The notes beneath the pieces were generated by a model. It did not search any database. It had not been told where the DNA came from and was given only the letters and a program-made list of their open reading frames with translations. The translations under genes were made by a program, and so were the position numbers. Positions 28,975-36,646 of a DNA stretch of 37,268 bases are shown one piece after another. The DNA lies in assembly GCA_017305935.1 (NCBI GenBank), contig JAFKJU010000043.1, positions 1 through 37,268 on the forward strand. Direction: 5' to 3'. The DNA comes from Hyphomicrobiales bacterium (GTDB lineage Bacteria > Pseudomonadota > Alphaproteobacteria > Rhizobiales > Rhizobiaceae). Every line of letters begins with the position of its first letter. Position 1 is the stretch's first letter.

Positions 28975-30531
28975 ATGGCCAGCACAGAAGCGGCGCGCGC
29001 TGAAGCGTTTGCCAGCCAGGCGGATCGGTCGCGCGCCAATGCCGAGACGTTCGCCCGTCAGGCGATCGAAACGGCGAAGATCATCCGCGACACCAAGGCG
29101 CTGATCGACCGCGCGCTCGATACGCTGGCGATCTCGCATCGTTGGGTCGGCACGCAACTCGAAATTCTTGCCCCGGATGGAGAATGGGTCACCGGCCCTG
29201 ACCTTCGCGGCGAGCGCGGCTACGGCGTCACCGGCGCGGAGGTCGATGGTAGCTATCACCTGATCCTCACCTATGGTGACGGGACCACGCAGGACGTTGG
29301 CGACATCCGCGGCCCTCAAGGTGTTGCCGCAACGGTAGCGGTCGGCACTGTAACGACCCTTGCGGCTGGGTCACCTGCCACGGTCACCAACGTCGGAACC
29401 GCCCAAGACGCGATCTTGAATTTCGGCATTCCGCAAGGGCCTGTCGGGACAGGCAATGTCAACGGCCCGGTGTCGAGCATTGCGGATCGTCTTGCCGTCT
29501 TCAACGGCACGACGGGCAAGATCATCAAGGATGGTGGCTATCTCGTCTCCGATCTTCTCAATCGCGCCAATCACACCGGCACGCAGGCGCAATCGACCGT
29601 CACAAACCTGACGACCGACCTTGCGGCACGGCTGCTGCTGTCGGGCGGCACGATGACCGGCGCGTTGACGCTCTTCGCCGATCCGTCGCTCGCCATGCAT
29701 GCCGCGACGAAGCAGTATGTCGACGGTCTTTTGATCGGCATGGGCAAGCGTGGTCGGGTGCGGGCGGCTACGACCGCGAACATCACGATCTCGACCGGCC
29801 TCGTCGCTGGACAGGTGATCGATGGGGTGACCCTTGTGAATGGCGATCTCGTGTTGGTGAAGAACCAGACGACCGCCAGCCAGAATGGCATCTACGTCGT
29901 TTCCGCCTCTCCGGCGCGTTCAAGCGAATTCGATACCTGGGCAGAGTTCCCCGGCGCCCTGTTCGGGGTTGCCGAAGGCACGACGAACGACAACACGCTG
30001 TGGTTCTGCACGAGCAACGACGGAGGCACTCTCGGCACGACCGCGATTGCGTTCACGAAGTTTATGGTTGCCGGCGAATTGCTGGCAGCGAATAACCTCT
30101 CCGATGTTGCCAATGCTGCAACGGCGAGGGCCAATCTAGGCTTAGCAATCGGCACCAACGTTCAGGCGTTCAATGCGCTTCTGGCGGCCATCGCGGCACT
30201 TACCCCGGCAGCCGGGTATGGAATTGTTGGCGACGGATCGACTTGGACGACGCAATTGCTTCCTACAGGCGTTGCGTGCTTCGCCGCCTTACGTGTCAAC
30301 TCTGACGGAACGGTAGCCCTGACACTTGGGGGTGGCGTAACTGTCACGAAGGGGGGCACCGGCGGTTACACAATAACCCACTCAGGAAAGTCGAACGTCG
30401 TCGCGGTTGCCACTACGCAAACCAACGGCCCTGTAAGAGTGGTGACGTCCGGGACAAGTACGACAGTCAACACCTACTCGTCGTCAGGAACTGGCGCCGA
30501 CATCGCTTTCAGCATCGCCCTCTTCGGATAA
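28975..30531 (+). CDS. Long tail fibre protein (518 aa)
   Basis: The N-terminus is a coiled coil (TEAARAEAFASQADRSRANAETFARQAIETAKIIRDTKALIDRAL). A short collagen-like part follows (IRGPQGVAATV, FGIPQGPVGTGN), then fibre repeats (LSGGTMTGALTLFADPSLAMHAATKQYVDGLL; the 'AATKQYVD' signature is common in phage fibres) and a Thr/Ser-rich receptor-binding end. The RBS AAGGAGCG precedes the ATG. It probably determines host surface recognition. No chaperone-like C-terminus is clearly visible. Confidence 0.82.
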   Translation: MASTEAARAEAFASQADRSRANAETFARQAIETAKIIRDTKALIDRALDTLAISHRWVGTQLEILAPDGEWVTGPDLRGERGYGVTGAEVDGSYHLILTYGDGTTQDVGDIRGPQGVAATVAVGTVTTLAAGSPATVTNVGTAQDAILNFGIPQGPVGTGNVNGPVSSIADRLAVFNGTTGKIIKDGGYLVSDLLNRANHTGTQAQSTVTNLTTDLAARLLLSGGTMTGALTLFADPSLAMHAATKQYVDGLLIGMGKRGRVRAATTANITISTGLVAGQVIDGVTLVNGDLVLVKNQTTASQNGIYVVSASPARSSEFDTWAEFPGALFGVAEGTTNDNTLWFCTSNDGGTLGTTAIAFTKFMVAGELLAANNLSDVANAATARANLGLAIGTNVQAFNALLAAIAALTPAAGYGIVGDGSTWTTQLLPTGVACFAALRVNSDGTVALTLGGGVTVTKGGTGGYTITHSGKSNVVAVATTQTNGPVRVVTSGTSTTVNTYSSSGTGADIAFSIALFG

Positions 30532-30536
30532 CGCCC

Positions 30537-31106
30537 ATGTATATTGCCTTCCCTCAGGTGGGGTTCGACCATCCCGCAATACGCTTCGTGATGCCTTCCG
30601 ACATTGTCGATGACGAAACCGAAAGCCAGGCTGCCGAGCGCATCGCGCAGGAGCTGAATGGCATCGTCGTGGACGAATTGCTTCCAGGTCCGCAAGAGTG
30701 GTGGCGCATTGCCAACGGTGGCCTCGTCGTGGTGCTCCCGGACGTTCCGCCACCATCCCCCACCGACGTCATCGCCGAGCGCGAACGCCGCCTCGCTCTC
30801 GGCTTTGACTTCGATTTCGGCGATGCGCGCGGCGTCCACCACATGGATACGACGCCTGAAGACATGCGCAAGTGGATGGACGAGGTCACGCCGCTGGCGC
30901 AGGCCTATCTCAACCTCGGCCAGCCCGGCGGCGAAATCCTGATCAGCACGGGGTCGGGCGCCGTCACGATCACGGCGCTGGAATGGCAGCAAATCCTGCT
31001 CGCCGCCAGCACCTGGCGGCAGCCGATCTACCAGGCGAGTTTCGCGCTGCAGGCCATGGACCCGATCCCTGCGGATTTCGCCGAAGACAATCATTGGCCC
31101 GTTTAG
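30537..31106 (+). CDS. DUF4376-like tail fibre accessory protein (189 aa)
   Basis: The protein has an N-terminal acidic helical part (DDETESQAAERIAQELNGIVVDELL) and a C-terminal block (RERRLALGFDFDFGDARGVHHMDTTPEDMRKWMDEV) that matches the DUF4376 pattern found in tail-fibre assembly and fibre-end proteins. It is placed right after the fibre gene, so it may be a fibre chaperone or a tip. The family call is from recall of the pattern. Confidence 0.7.
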   Translation: MYIAFPQVGFDHPAIRFVMPSDIVDDETESQAAERIAQELNGIVVDELLPGPQEWWRIANGGLVVVLPDVPPPSPTDVIAERERRLALGFDFDFGDARGVHHMDTTPEDMRKWMDEVTPLAQAYLNLGQPGGEILISTGSGAVTITALEWQQILLAASTWRQPIYQASFALQAMDPIPADFAEDNHWPV

Positions 31107-31227
31107 GTGAGCGGCAATTATTAACACAAGTCCCTTCACAGGGGCATTTTCCGCTTGGCTAGCTCGCCGGGCCGTTGCCCCATAGCCCTTGGGCAAGGCG
31201 CATTCTCAACATCCATAGGAGCCACCC
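31107..31227 (+). other. Short intergenic region before sheath gene with two hairpins
   Basis: CCCT-TCAC-AGGG (31132-31143) is followed by GCATTTT; GCC-G-TTGCCC (31171-31180) pairs with GGGCAA-GGC (31191-31199). RBS ATAGGAG lies near 31216. No gene is seen. A partial terminator/attenuator or a processing site is possible. Confidence 0.4.
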
Positions 31228-32457
31228 GTGAGCGATCCCGTTTTCGGCATGACTTTCTCGCGCCCGGCGGATGAGCCCGTCCCGGCGCTTGGCGCGGACT
31301 TTTCCAAGGCGCTGCTGATCGAAACCTCTGCGGACGCCGATGCTGCCGCCTATCCCATCGGCACGCCGGTGCGCATCTCCACCGGCGACGCCGGCATGGT
31401 CGCCAAGCTTGGCACGGGCATGCTGCGCGATGCCGTCAATGGCATCAATTCGCAACTCTCCGGCTTGAACGCCGGCGGTGATGTCACCATTCTGCGGGTG
31501 ACGGAAGGTGCGAACGCCGCGGCGACTGCTGCCAACATCGCGGCCGCGCTGGCGCCGACGAACATCGCCGCCATCCCCTCGGCCGTGAACGCGACGCCGC
31601 GCCTGATCTGGGCCGGTCGCGGCGCTTATCGCCTCGATCTGGACACGACCGGTCCGGTTGCGGCCGCCCTTCATGCCGCGTGCGAACGGCTGCTGGCGAC
31701 GTCGGTGATCGACGTCGATGACACCTCGTCCGCCAATGCCATCGATGCCCGCGAAACCCTGAGTTCCGAGCGCATCATGCCTGTCGGCGTCGCGGCCCGT
31801 GTCTATGAAGGGCCCAGCCTGGTCACCCGGCCGATGGGCCCGCGCGCGATCGGCCTGTTCATGCGGGTCGACAATGAGAATGGCGGCAAGCCGTTCAACC
31901 CGATCGCCAACCGCACGCTTTACGGTCTGGCCGGCCTGTCGCGCAAAATCCCCTTCTCCTTTCTCGACGGCTCGACCGAAGGCCAGCAGATGCTGGAAAG
32001 CGAAGTGGCGATCGTCGTGGCGGGCGAAAGCGGCGTCGACGGTGCGGTCGCCGATGGCGGGTTCACCTTCATCGGGACAGACAACACCACGACCGGCGAG
32101 TTGTGGAAGCAAATCCACCAGGTGCGCGGGGCCGATTACCTCACCGTCAAGATGATGGAAATCACCCGGCAATTCCTCGGCCGGAAGATCACGGCCGATC
32201 TCGCCGAGGCCTGGCTCAACAGCATCAAGTTCATGCTGCGCGACCACAAGGCCGATGACGACATCCTCGGTTATGACGTCGCCTTCCGCGCCGACAAGAA
32301 CAGCCCGGAGCAAATCCGCCTCGGCCACCTGACCGTCAATCTTGGCATCGAGCCGGCGCCCGCCTTCAAGGTCGCCCATCACGAGGTGCGGCGCTATCGC
32401 CCGGCCGTCGAAGGCCTGGTCGCCGACATCATCGCCCGTCTCAGCACCGTCTCCTAA
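31228..32457 (+). CDS. Tail sheath protein FI (P2-like)
   Basis: The 409-residue protein starts with a GTG behind RBS AGGAG. It shows the sheath pattern: GADFSKALLIETSADADAAAYPIGTPVRISTGD, then VTILRVTEGANAAATAANIAAAL, and in the second half KPFNPIANRTLYGLAGLSRKIPFSFLDGSTEGQQ and GELWKQIHQVRGADYLTVKMMEITRQFLGRKITADLAEAWL. Hexameric rings of this protein contract to drive the tube. It is the P2 FI analogue and has the normal length (about 390-400). Confidence 0.93.
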   Translation: MSDPVFGMTFSRPADEPVPALGADFSKALLIETSADADAAAYPIGTPVRISTGDAGMVAKLGTGMLRDAVNGINSQLSGLNAGGDVTILRVTEGANAAATAANIAAALAPTNIAAIPSAVNATPRLIWAGRGAYRLDLDTTGPVAAALHAACERLLATSVIDVDDTSSANAIDARETLSSERIMPVGVAARVYEGPSLVTRPMGPRAIGLFMRVDNENGGKPFNPIANRTLYGLAGLSRKIPFSFLDGSTEGQQMLESEVAIVVAGESGVDGAVADGGFTFIGTDNTTTGELWKQIHQVRGADYLTVKMMEITRQFLGRKITADLAEAWLNSIKFMLRDHKADDDILGYDVAFRADKNSPEQIRLGHLTVNLGIEPAPAFKVAHHEVRRYRPAVEGLVADIIARLSTVS

Positions 32458-32472
32458 GAAGGACCCGCACAC

Positions 32473-32997
32473 ATGGCGCAAGCTGCTCTTTATCTTCTCA
32501 CGGCCGTCGACGTCCGCCGGGCCATGGAGTCCGACACCTCGCGCGCGATCTCGATCACGTCGCTGACCATGCCGGAGCTGACGCTCGCCACCGGCGAGCA
32601 TAACCCGGGCGGCGGCGTCGGCGCCGTCAATTTCAGCCTGCCGCGCGTCGAGGCGCTGGAGCCGGCTTTCTCGGTCAAAGGTATCGATGCCGATATCTTC
32701 AACGGCTGCGGCAAGCCGGAGCGCTGGGTGTTTGCCGGAGCCTACAGTCGCCGCGCCCCCGGGGGCGGTGGTGTCGTGCCGGCGCGCGCGATCATCGAAG
32801 GCGTGGTCAACAGCTGGCAGCCGGACGAAAGCGATCCGGCCGATTTCGCGGGCTGCACCCATGCCTTTGCCGAGGTGACGCATTACGAGTTGACGCTCGA
32901 CGGCAAGGAGTTTTTCTATTGGGACTGGTATGAGCGGATTTTCCGCCGCAATGGTGTCGACCTGTTCGCCAATCACCGCCGCGCGCTGGGGGCTTAG
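32473..32997 (+). CDS. Tail tube protein FII (P2-like)
   Basis: The 174-residue protein fits Phage_tube: TSRAISITSLTMPELTLATGEHNPGGGVGAVNFSLPRVEALEPAFSVKGIDADIFNGCGKPERWVFAGAYSRRAPGGG, GVVNSWQPDESDPADFAGCTHAFAEVTHYELTLDGKEFFYWDWYERIFRRNGVDLFANHRRALGA. It forms the inner tube around the tape measure. It directly follows the sheath gene, as in P2. Confidence 0.92.
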   Translation: MAQAALYLLTAVDVRRAMESDTSRAISITSLTMPELTLATGEHNPGGGVGAVNFSLPRVEALEPAFSVKGIDADIFNGCGKPERWVFAGAYSRRAPGGGGVVPARAIIEGVVNSWQPDESDPADFAGCTHAFAEVTHYELTLDGKEFFYWDWYERIFRRNGVDLFANHRRALGA

Positions 32998-33021
32998 GCT
33001 TCCAGCAATCGTGCCGTCTAC

Positions 33022-33333
33022 TTACTGACTTGTCCAAAAGAAGTAGGCGAGCACGGCGACCGCTCCAGCGTATGCCCCTAAGATGGTGCTTGCCATCTGG
33101 ATGCCCCGAAGGCGGAAAGCGCCGCAAGCAACTACCATCGCGACGAAAACGCCGATCTTCGCCAGCAGCTGATTATTGGACCCTGCAGATGTAAAAACTG
33201 CAGCTGTAACGGCAAGTGCGATCGCTGTTGCTAAAGCTCCTCGCCAGTAGTCGGCGCGCACAATTCTGCTTCCCATGGCGCCGCCGATTATTGCGAACAG
33301 ATAAAGCGCGATCCCCTGATCAACGTCACCCAT
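33022..33333 (-). CDS. Opposite-strand membrane protein (moron candidate)
   Basis: A 103-residue frame reads against the tail genes. It has four likely transmembrane segments (IALYLFAIIGGAMGSRI, GALATAIALAVTAAVFTSAG, LAKIGVFVAMVVACGAFRL, ASTILGAYAGAVAVLAYFF). I chose the start MGDVDQG behind GGAAGG; an upstream start at 33414 would overlap the E gene. Its opposite strand, place inside a P2-type tail operon and lower GC suggest insertion as a moron expressed from its own promoter, perhaps in the lysogen (superinfection exclusion or host-envelope effects). A holin is another possibility. Confidence 0.65.
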   Translation of the reverse strand: MGDVDQGIALYLFAIIGGAMGSRIVRADYWRGALATAIALAVTAAVFTSAGSNNQLLAKIGVFVAMVVACGAFRLRGIQMASTILGAYAGAVAVLAYFFWTSQ

Positions 33334-33400
33334 CAAAACTAAACCTTCCAAGCAATCGCGCAAGCTGTCGCGATTTCTATGCAACCACAGGGAAAAGTAA

Positions 33401-33673
33401 ATGACGAACGTCACCGTTCAGCTTTCGAAGCCCATTCAGCATGCCGGCCAAACCGTTTCGGAACTGACATTCCGCGAACCGACTGTCGGCGATCTCATTG
33501 CGGCTTCGGATGAAAGCAACGCTCTCAAGCAGACGATGACCATGCTGACGCGTCTGTGCGGCCTGGATCGCGATAGCTTCGGCCAGATTTCGACCAATGA
33601 CCTGAAGGTCATCGTGGCGCAGACGAAGGGCCTCATGGGAAACGCCCGGCCTCCCGCGATTGGATCGGAATAG
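33401..33673 (+). CDS. Tail assembly chaperone E (P2 gpE-like)
   Basis: The 90-residue protein is typical of phage tail assembly chaperones: TNVTVQLSKPIQHAGQTVSELTFREPTVGDLIAASDE, ALKQTMTMLTRLCGLDRDSFGQISTNDLKVIVAQ. It lies between the tube (after the reversed gene) and the tape measure. It coats the tape during tail assembly. Its 3' end contains a -1 slippery heptamer, see the E+E' entry. Confidence 0.88.
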   Translation: MTNVTVQLSKPIQHAGQTVSELTFREPTVGDLIAASDESNALKQTMTMLTRLCGLDRDSFGQISTNDLKVIVAQTKGLMGNARPPAIGSE

Positions 33674-33795
33674 TTCTCTGGCTCTCGCACCATAGCAATA
33701 CACCCATTGGCGACCTCGAAACCTGGTCGCCTGACAAACTGCTGCTCTATTACGGCCGCGCGCAAAAGATGTTCGCGGGCCAGAAAGGAACGTGA
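33401..33795 (+). CDS. E+E' fusion made by -1 frameshift
   Basis: At GGGAAAC (33637-33643) the zero-frame ribosome (ATG GGA AAC) can slip to GGG AAA. After the slip, translation continues CGC CCG GCC TCC and yields RDWIGIVLWLSHHSNTPIGDLETWSPDKLLLYYGRAQKMF, ending at 33795. P2 E/E' and lambda G/GT use the same logic, and the lambda site GGGAAAG differs in one base. The extended product (about 131 aa) is the tape-binding chaperone. The zero frame stop is at 33671-33673, downstream of the slip. Confidence 0.85.
33637..33643 (+). promoter_or_regulatory. Programmed -1 frameshift slippery heptamer GGGAAAC
   Basis: In the E reading frame the heptamer is read as G GGA AAC, matching the X XXY YYZ rule. 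A GC-rich stretch follows. It lies exactly where the E' frame opens. Confidence 0.85.
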
Positions 33796-33797
33796 CC

Positions 33798-35978
33798 ATG
33801 GCCACTCTCGAAAGCCGCCTCAAAATCTCGCTGCTGGACGAGGTCACGTCTCCGATCCGTCATATCAGCGGCGCGATCGCCAGCTTCCAGCGTCAGCAGA
33901 CGCAGTTCATGGCGCCATTCCGGGGCATGGTGGGTCAGGTCCTGGCGCTTGGCGCGGGCTATCTCGGTGTGACGCACGGTGTTGATTCCACCGTGGGCGC
34001 GGCGATGCGCTTCGAAAGCGCCTTCGCCGACGTCAAAAAGGTGGTCGATGGTACGGACCAGCAGCTGGACTTCATTCGCCAGACCATCAAGCAGATGTCC
34101 ACCGAAATGCCGATTGCATCCGAGGACATGGCGGCGCTGTTTGCCTCGGCCGCCGAATCCGGCGTGGCCACAAACGATCTGAAGGAATTTGCCGAGATGG
34201 CGGCCCGGGTCGGGATCGCCTTCGACATGTCGGCCGGCGATGCCGGCGAAAGCCTTGCCAAGCTCAAGACGCAGCTCGGCCTGACGGTCGCGGAAACCGG
34301 CGACATGGCCGATGCCATCAATCATCTGTCGAACAGCATGGCGTCGAAGGCGAAGGACGTCACCGACTTCATGTTGCGCGTCGGTTCTCTCGCGGAGATG
34401 GGCGGCCTGACGAAAGAGCAGGTCGCGGCCATGGGCAGCGCAATGATCGCGGCCGGCGCGCAAGCCGAAACGGCGGGTACGGCGATGCAGAATGTCATCA
34501 AGGCTATGACGAAGGGCGATTCTGCCAAGAAAAGTCAGCGCGAAGTCGCCGCTACACTTGGCCTCGATCTGCCGACGTTGGCCAAGCAGATGCAAAAGGA
34601 TGCGCCCGGAGCTATCAAGAGTGTCCTGAAGGCGATTGCCAAAATGCCAAAGGACCGGCATATCGCGCTGATCTCCGATTTCTTCGGTGACGAGGCCAAG
34701 GCCTTTGCGCCGTTGATCGGCAATCTCGGTCTGCTCGACCAGGCGCTCGACAGTGTTAGCGACAAGGCCAAGTTCGGGGGTAGCGCCTTCCGCGAATATA
34801 CGGCGCGCGCCAACACCACGGCGAACGTTCTGCAGCTCTTGCGCAACCGCTTCAACAACATCTTCGAGACGTTCGGTGAAAGCTTCCTGCCGACGATCCG
34901 AAATGCGGCGCTTGGGGTCAACGATATCCTGGATACGCTTGGCGAGCGGGCAACCATCTTCGACAAGATGAGCAAAGCCTTCCAGGGCTTCATGCAGGGT
35001 TTTGCACCGGATAGCGATATCCGATCCTTTATCAATGATCTTGGCGATCTGCTGCTCGGCGCCGCTGACGGCTCGAAATCGGCTGACGCTCTGGGCCGCA
35101 TCTTTGCCAATTTCGAAAATTGGGGAAGGGAGTTCCGGGGTTTCGCGGACGCGATCGCCAATAACCCTATCGCGCAGTTCCTGGCCTCGATGGCGCCCTA
35201 CGGCTTGGAAATCATGCTTTGGGGCGCGGGTATCGCGTTTCTTGCTGGCACGATCCGCAGTCTGGCAGCGGCGTTGATGCTTCTGTCCGGCGCTTCCACG
35301 ATCATTGGGGCGCTGAAAACGGTGGGATCGATTGCCGACATTGTATCCGGCGGCACTATTCCAAAGCCAGGCGGCAAACCAAGTGTGCCGGTCGGCGGCC
35401 CTTCAGCATCTGAAGTTGGCATGTTCGGAACGATGATGACTTGGCTAAAGGGGTTTTCGGTAGCTGCGGCTCCCGGTGCGATGTCAGAGATGATGCAATT
35501 CACTCCTGGCGACACCCTTGAGGAGCAGGTCGCAAATCAGAAACAGTTTCGCGAGGGTCTCGAGCGCCTCCTCGGGTTCAATAAGGATGACATCCTTTCC
35601 CTTTTCGGCGCGTCTGCCCCGCCCTCGGTTTCTGCCCAGCAAGCCCTCGACAACGCTCGAGGCGCTCGACAGATGGGGATCGGTGGCAGCACCACGGAAA
35701 CGCTGCCCGGCAAGACGGCTGACGATCTCGGCATTACCAGGCCGATGATGCTGGACGGCGCCAGCATCGAAGCGATCCGTCAACCGTCCGGCGTGCAGGA
35801 TGTCATGATCAAGAACCCGGCTCCCAATCCGAACATCAACATCAACCTCGGCGGCATCCATGTCACGGGCGCGACGGACCCGGAGAAGCTCGCCAACCAG
35901 GTGTCGTCTTCGATCTCGCGGCGGCTGCGCGAAGAGATGGCCGGATTGCATGCCGACATGAGTTATGGGGTGGCGTGA
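33798..35978 (+). CDS. Tape measure protein T (P2 gpT-like)
   Basis: The 726-residue protein has a tape measure signature: FESAFADVKKVVDGTDQQLDFIRQTIKQMSTEMPIASEDMAALFASAAESGV, SLAKLKTQLGLTVAETGDMADAINHLSNSM, AMGSAMIAAGAQAETAGTAMQNVIKAM (TP901-type minimal tail region), one hydrophobic segment (EIMLWGAGIAFLAGTIRSLAAALMLLSG, about 475-500), and a C-terminal beta/helix end (NININLGGIHVTGATDPEKLANQVSSSISRRLREEM). Its length sets the tail length. The ATG at 33798 is preferred to a GTG six bases upstream. Confidence 0.93.
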   Translation: MATLESRLKISLLDEVTSPIRHISGAIASFQRQQTQFMAPFRGMVGQVLALGAGYLGVTHGVDSTVGAAMRFESAFADVKKVVDGTDQQLDFIRQTIKQMSTEMPIASEDMAALFASAAESGVATNDLKEFAEMAARVGIAFDMSAGDAGESLAKLKTQLGLTVAETGDMADAINHLSNSMASKAKDVTDFMLRVGSLAEMGGLTKEQVAAMGSAMIAAGAQAETAGTAMQNVIKAMTKGDSAKKSQREVAATLGLDLPTLAKQMQKDAPGAIKSVLKAIAKMPKDRHIALISDFFGDEAKAFAPLIGNLGLLDQALDSVSDKAKFGGSAFREYTARANTTANVLQLLRNRFNNIFETFGESFLPTIRNAALGVNDILDTLGERATIFDKMSKAFQGFMQGFAPDSDIRSFINDLGDLLLGAADGSKSADALGRIFANFENWGREFRGFADAIANNPIAQFLASMAPYGLEIMLWGAGIAFLAGTIRSLAAALMLLSGASTIIGALKTVGSIADIVSGGTIPKPGGKPSVPVGGPSASEVGMFGTMMTWLKGFSVAAAPGAMSEMMQFTPGDTLEEQVANQKQFREGLERLLGFNKDDILSLFGASAPPSVSAQQALDNARGARQMGIGGSTTETLPGKTADDLGITRPMMLDGASIEAIRQPSGVQDVMIKNPAPNPNININLGGIHVTGATDPEKLANQVSSSISRRLREEMAGLHADMSYGVA

Positions 35979-36412
35979 TGCTGTATTCGATCGGATCACT
36001 GATGATCGACACCCGGCCTTTCAGCGTCGACGAGGTGCAGCGCAGCGCCTCGGCCGACTTCGCGCAGAAAGCCTTGATCGGCGCGATGCAGGGGCGGGAG
36101 TTCATGGGCGAAGGCGAAGACAAGATCACGCTTTCCGGCAAAATCCTCCCCTTCAAGCTTGGCGGCATGACCGAGCTTGAGATGGCGCATGGCTTTCGGG
36201 TCTCGGGCCAGAGGCTTCCGGTGTTGCGCGGGGATGGCCGGCGGCTGGGCTGGTTCGTCATCGACAGCATCACCGAACGCCACCGCGATCTGATGCGCGA
36301 TGGCGTCGGCTTCTTCGTCGAGCACTCGATTTCGCTGACCAAGGTGACGGCGGAGGGCGCCTCCCCCGCCATCATCGGCACCATCCTGTCGCTGTTCGGT
36401 ATGCTGGAGTAG
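35978..36412 (+). CDS. Tail protein U (P2 gpU-like)
   Basis: The 144-residue protein fits the P2_GpU family: YSIGSLMIDTRPFSVDEVQRSASADFAQKALIGAMQGREFMGEGEDKITLSGKILPFKLGGMTELEMAHGFRVSG, then VLRGDGRRLGWFVIDSITERHRDLM and GVGFFVEHSISLTKV. It acts in tail completion. It overlaps the tape gene stop with TGATG; a GTG start three bases upstream is less likely. Confidence 0.9.
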   Translation: MLYSIGSLMIDTRPFSVDEVQRSASADFAQKALIGAMQGREFMGEGEDKITLSGKILPFKLGGMTELEMAHGFRVSGQRLPVLRGDGRRLGWFVIDSITERHRDLMRDGVGFFVEHSISLTKVTAEGASPAIIGTILSLFGMLE

Positions 36413-36416
36413 CTCC

Positions 36417-36644
36417 ATGCCTCAGACTTTCACGATCCGACGCGAGGGCATGACGGTGGAGCTGCTGCTGCATCAGGCCTATGGCGTCGACGGGCGATCG
36501 CTCCTCGAGGAGACGCTTGCCAAAAATCCCGGCGTCTCGGCGCTGGGGCCTTTCCTGCCGCTCGGCACTATCCTCACCATACCCGACAAGCCAGCGCGCG
36601 ACGCTTTCGTCTATCGGCCGGTCGTCTCGCTGTTTGGAGACTGA
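36417..36644 (+). CDS. Tail protein X (P2 gpX-like, LysM-type)
   Basis: The 75-residue protein matches phage_tail_X: FTIRREGMTVELLLHQAYGVDGRSLLEETLAKNPGVSALGPFLPLGTILTIPD. The fold is LysM-like. The order U-X-D is as in P2. Start four bases after the U stop. It is a baseplate/tail completion component. Confidence 0.9.
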   Translation: MPQTFTIRREGMTVELLLHQAYGVDGRSLLEETLAKNPGVSALGPFLPLGTILTIPDKPARDAFVYRPVVSLFGD

Positions 36645-36646
36645 CC

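Noticed and set aside
31159-32976. 605-aa leftward frame opposite sheath and tube
   Set aside because: Antisense to two recognised tail genes, without RBS or recognisable domains.
33022-33414. Longer start (33414) for the opposite-strand membrane protein
   Set aside because: It would overlap the 5' end of the E gene and adds a polar stretch (HRNRDSLRDCLEG) before the first hydrophobic segment; the start at 33333 has a GGAAGG box upstream.
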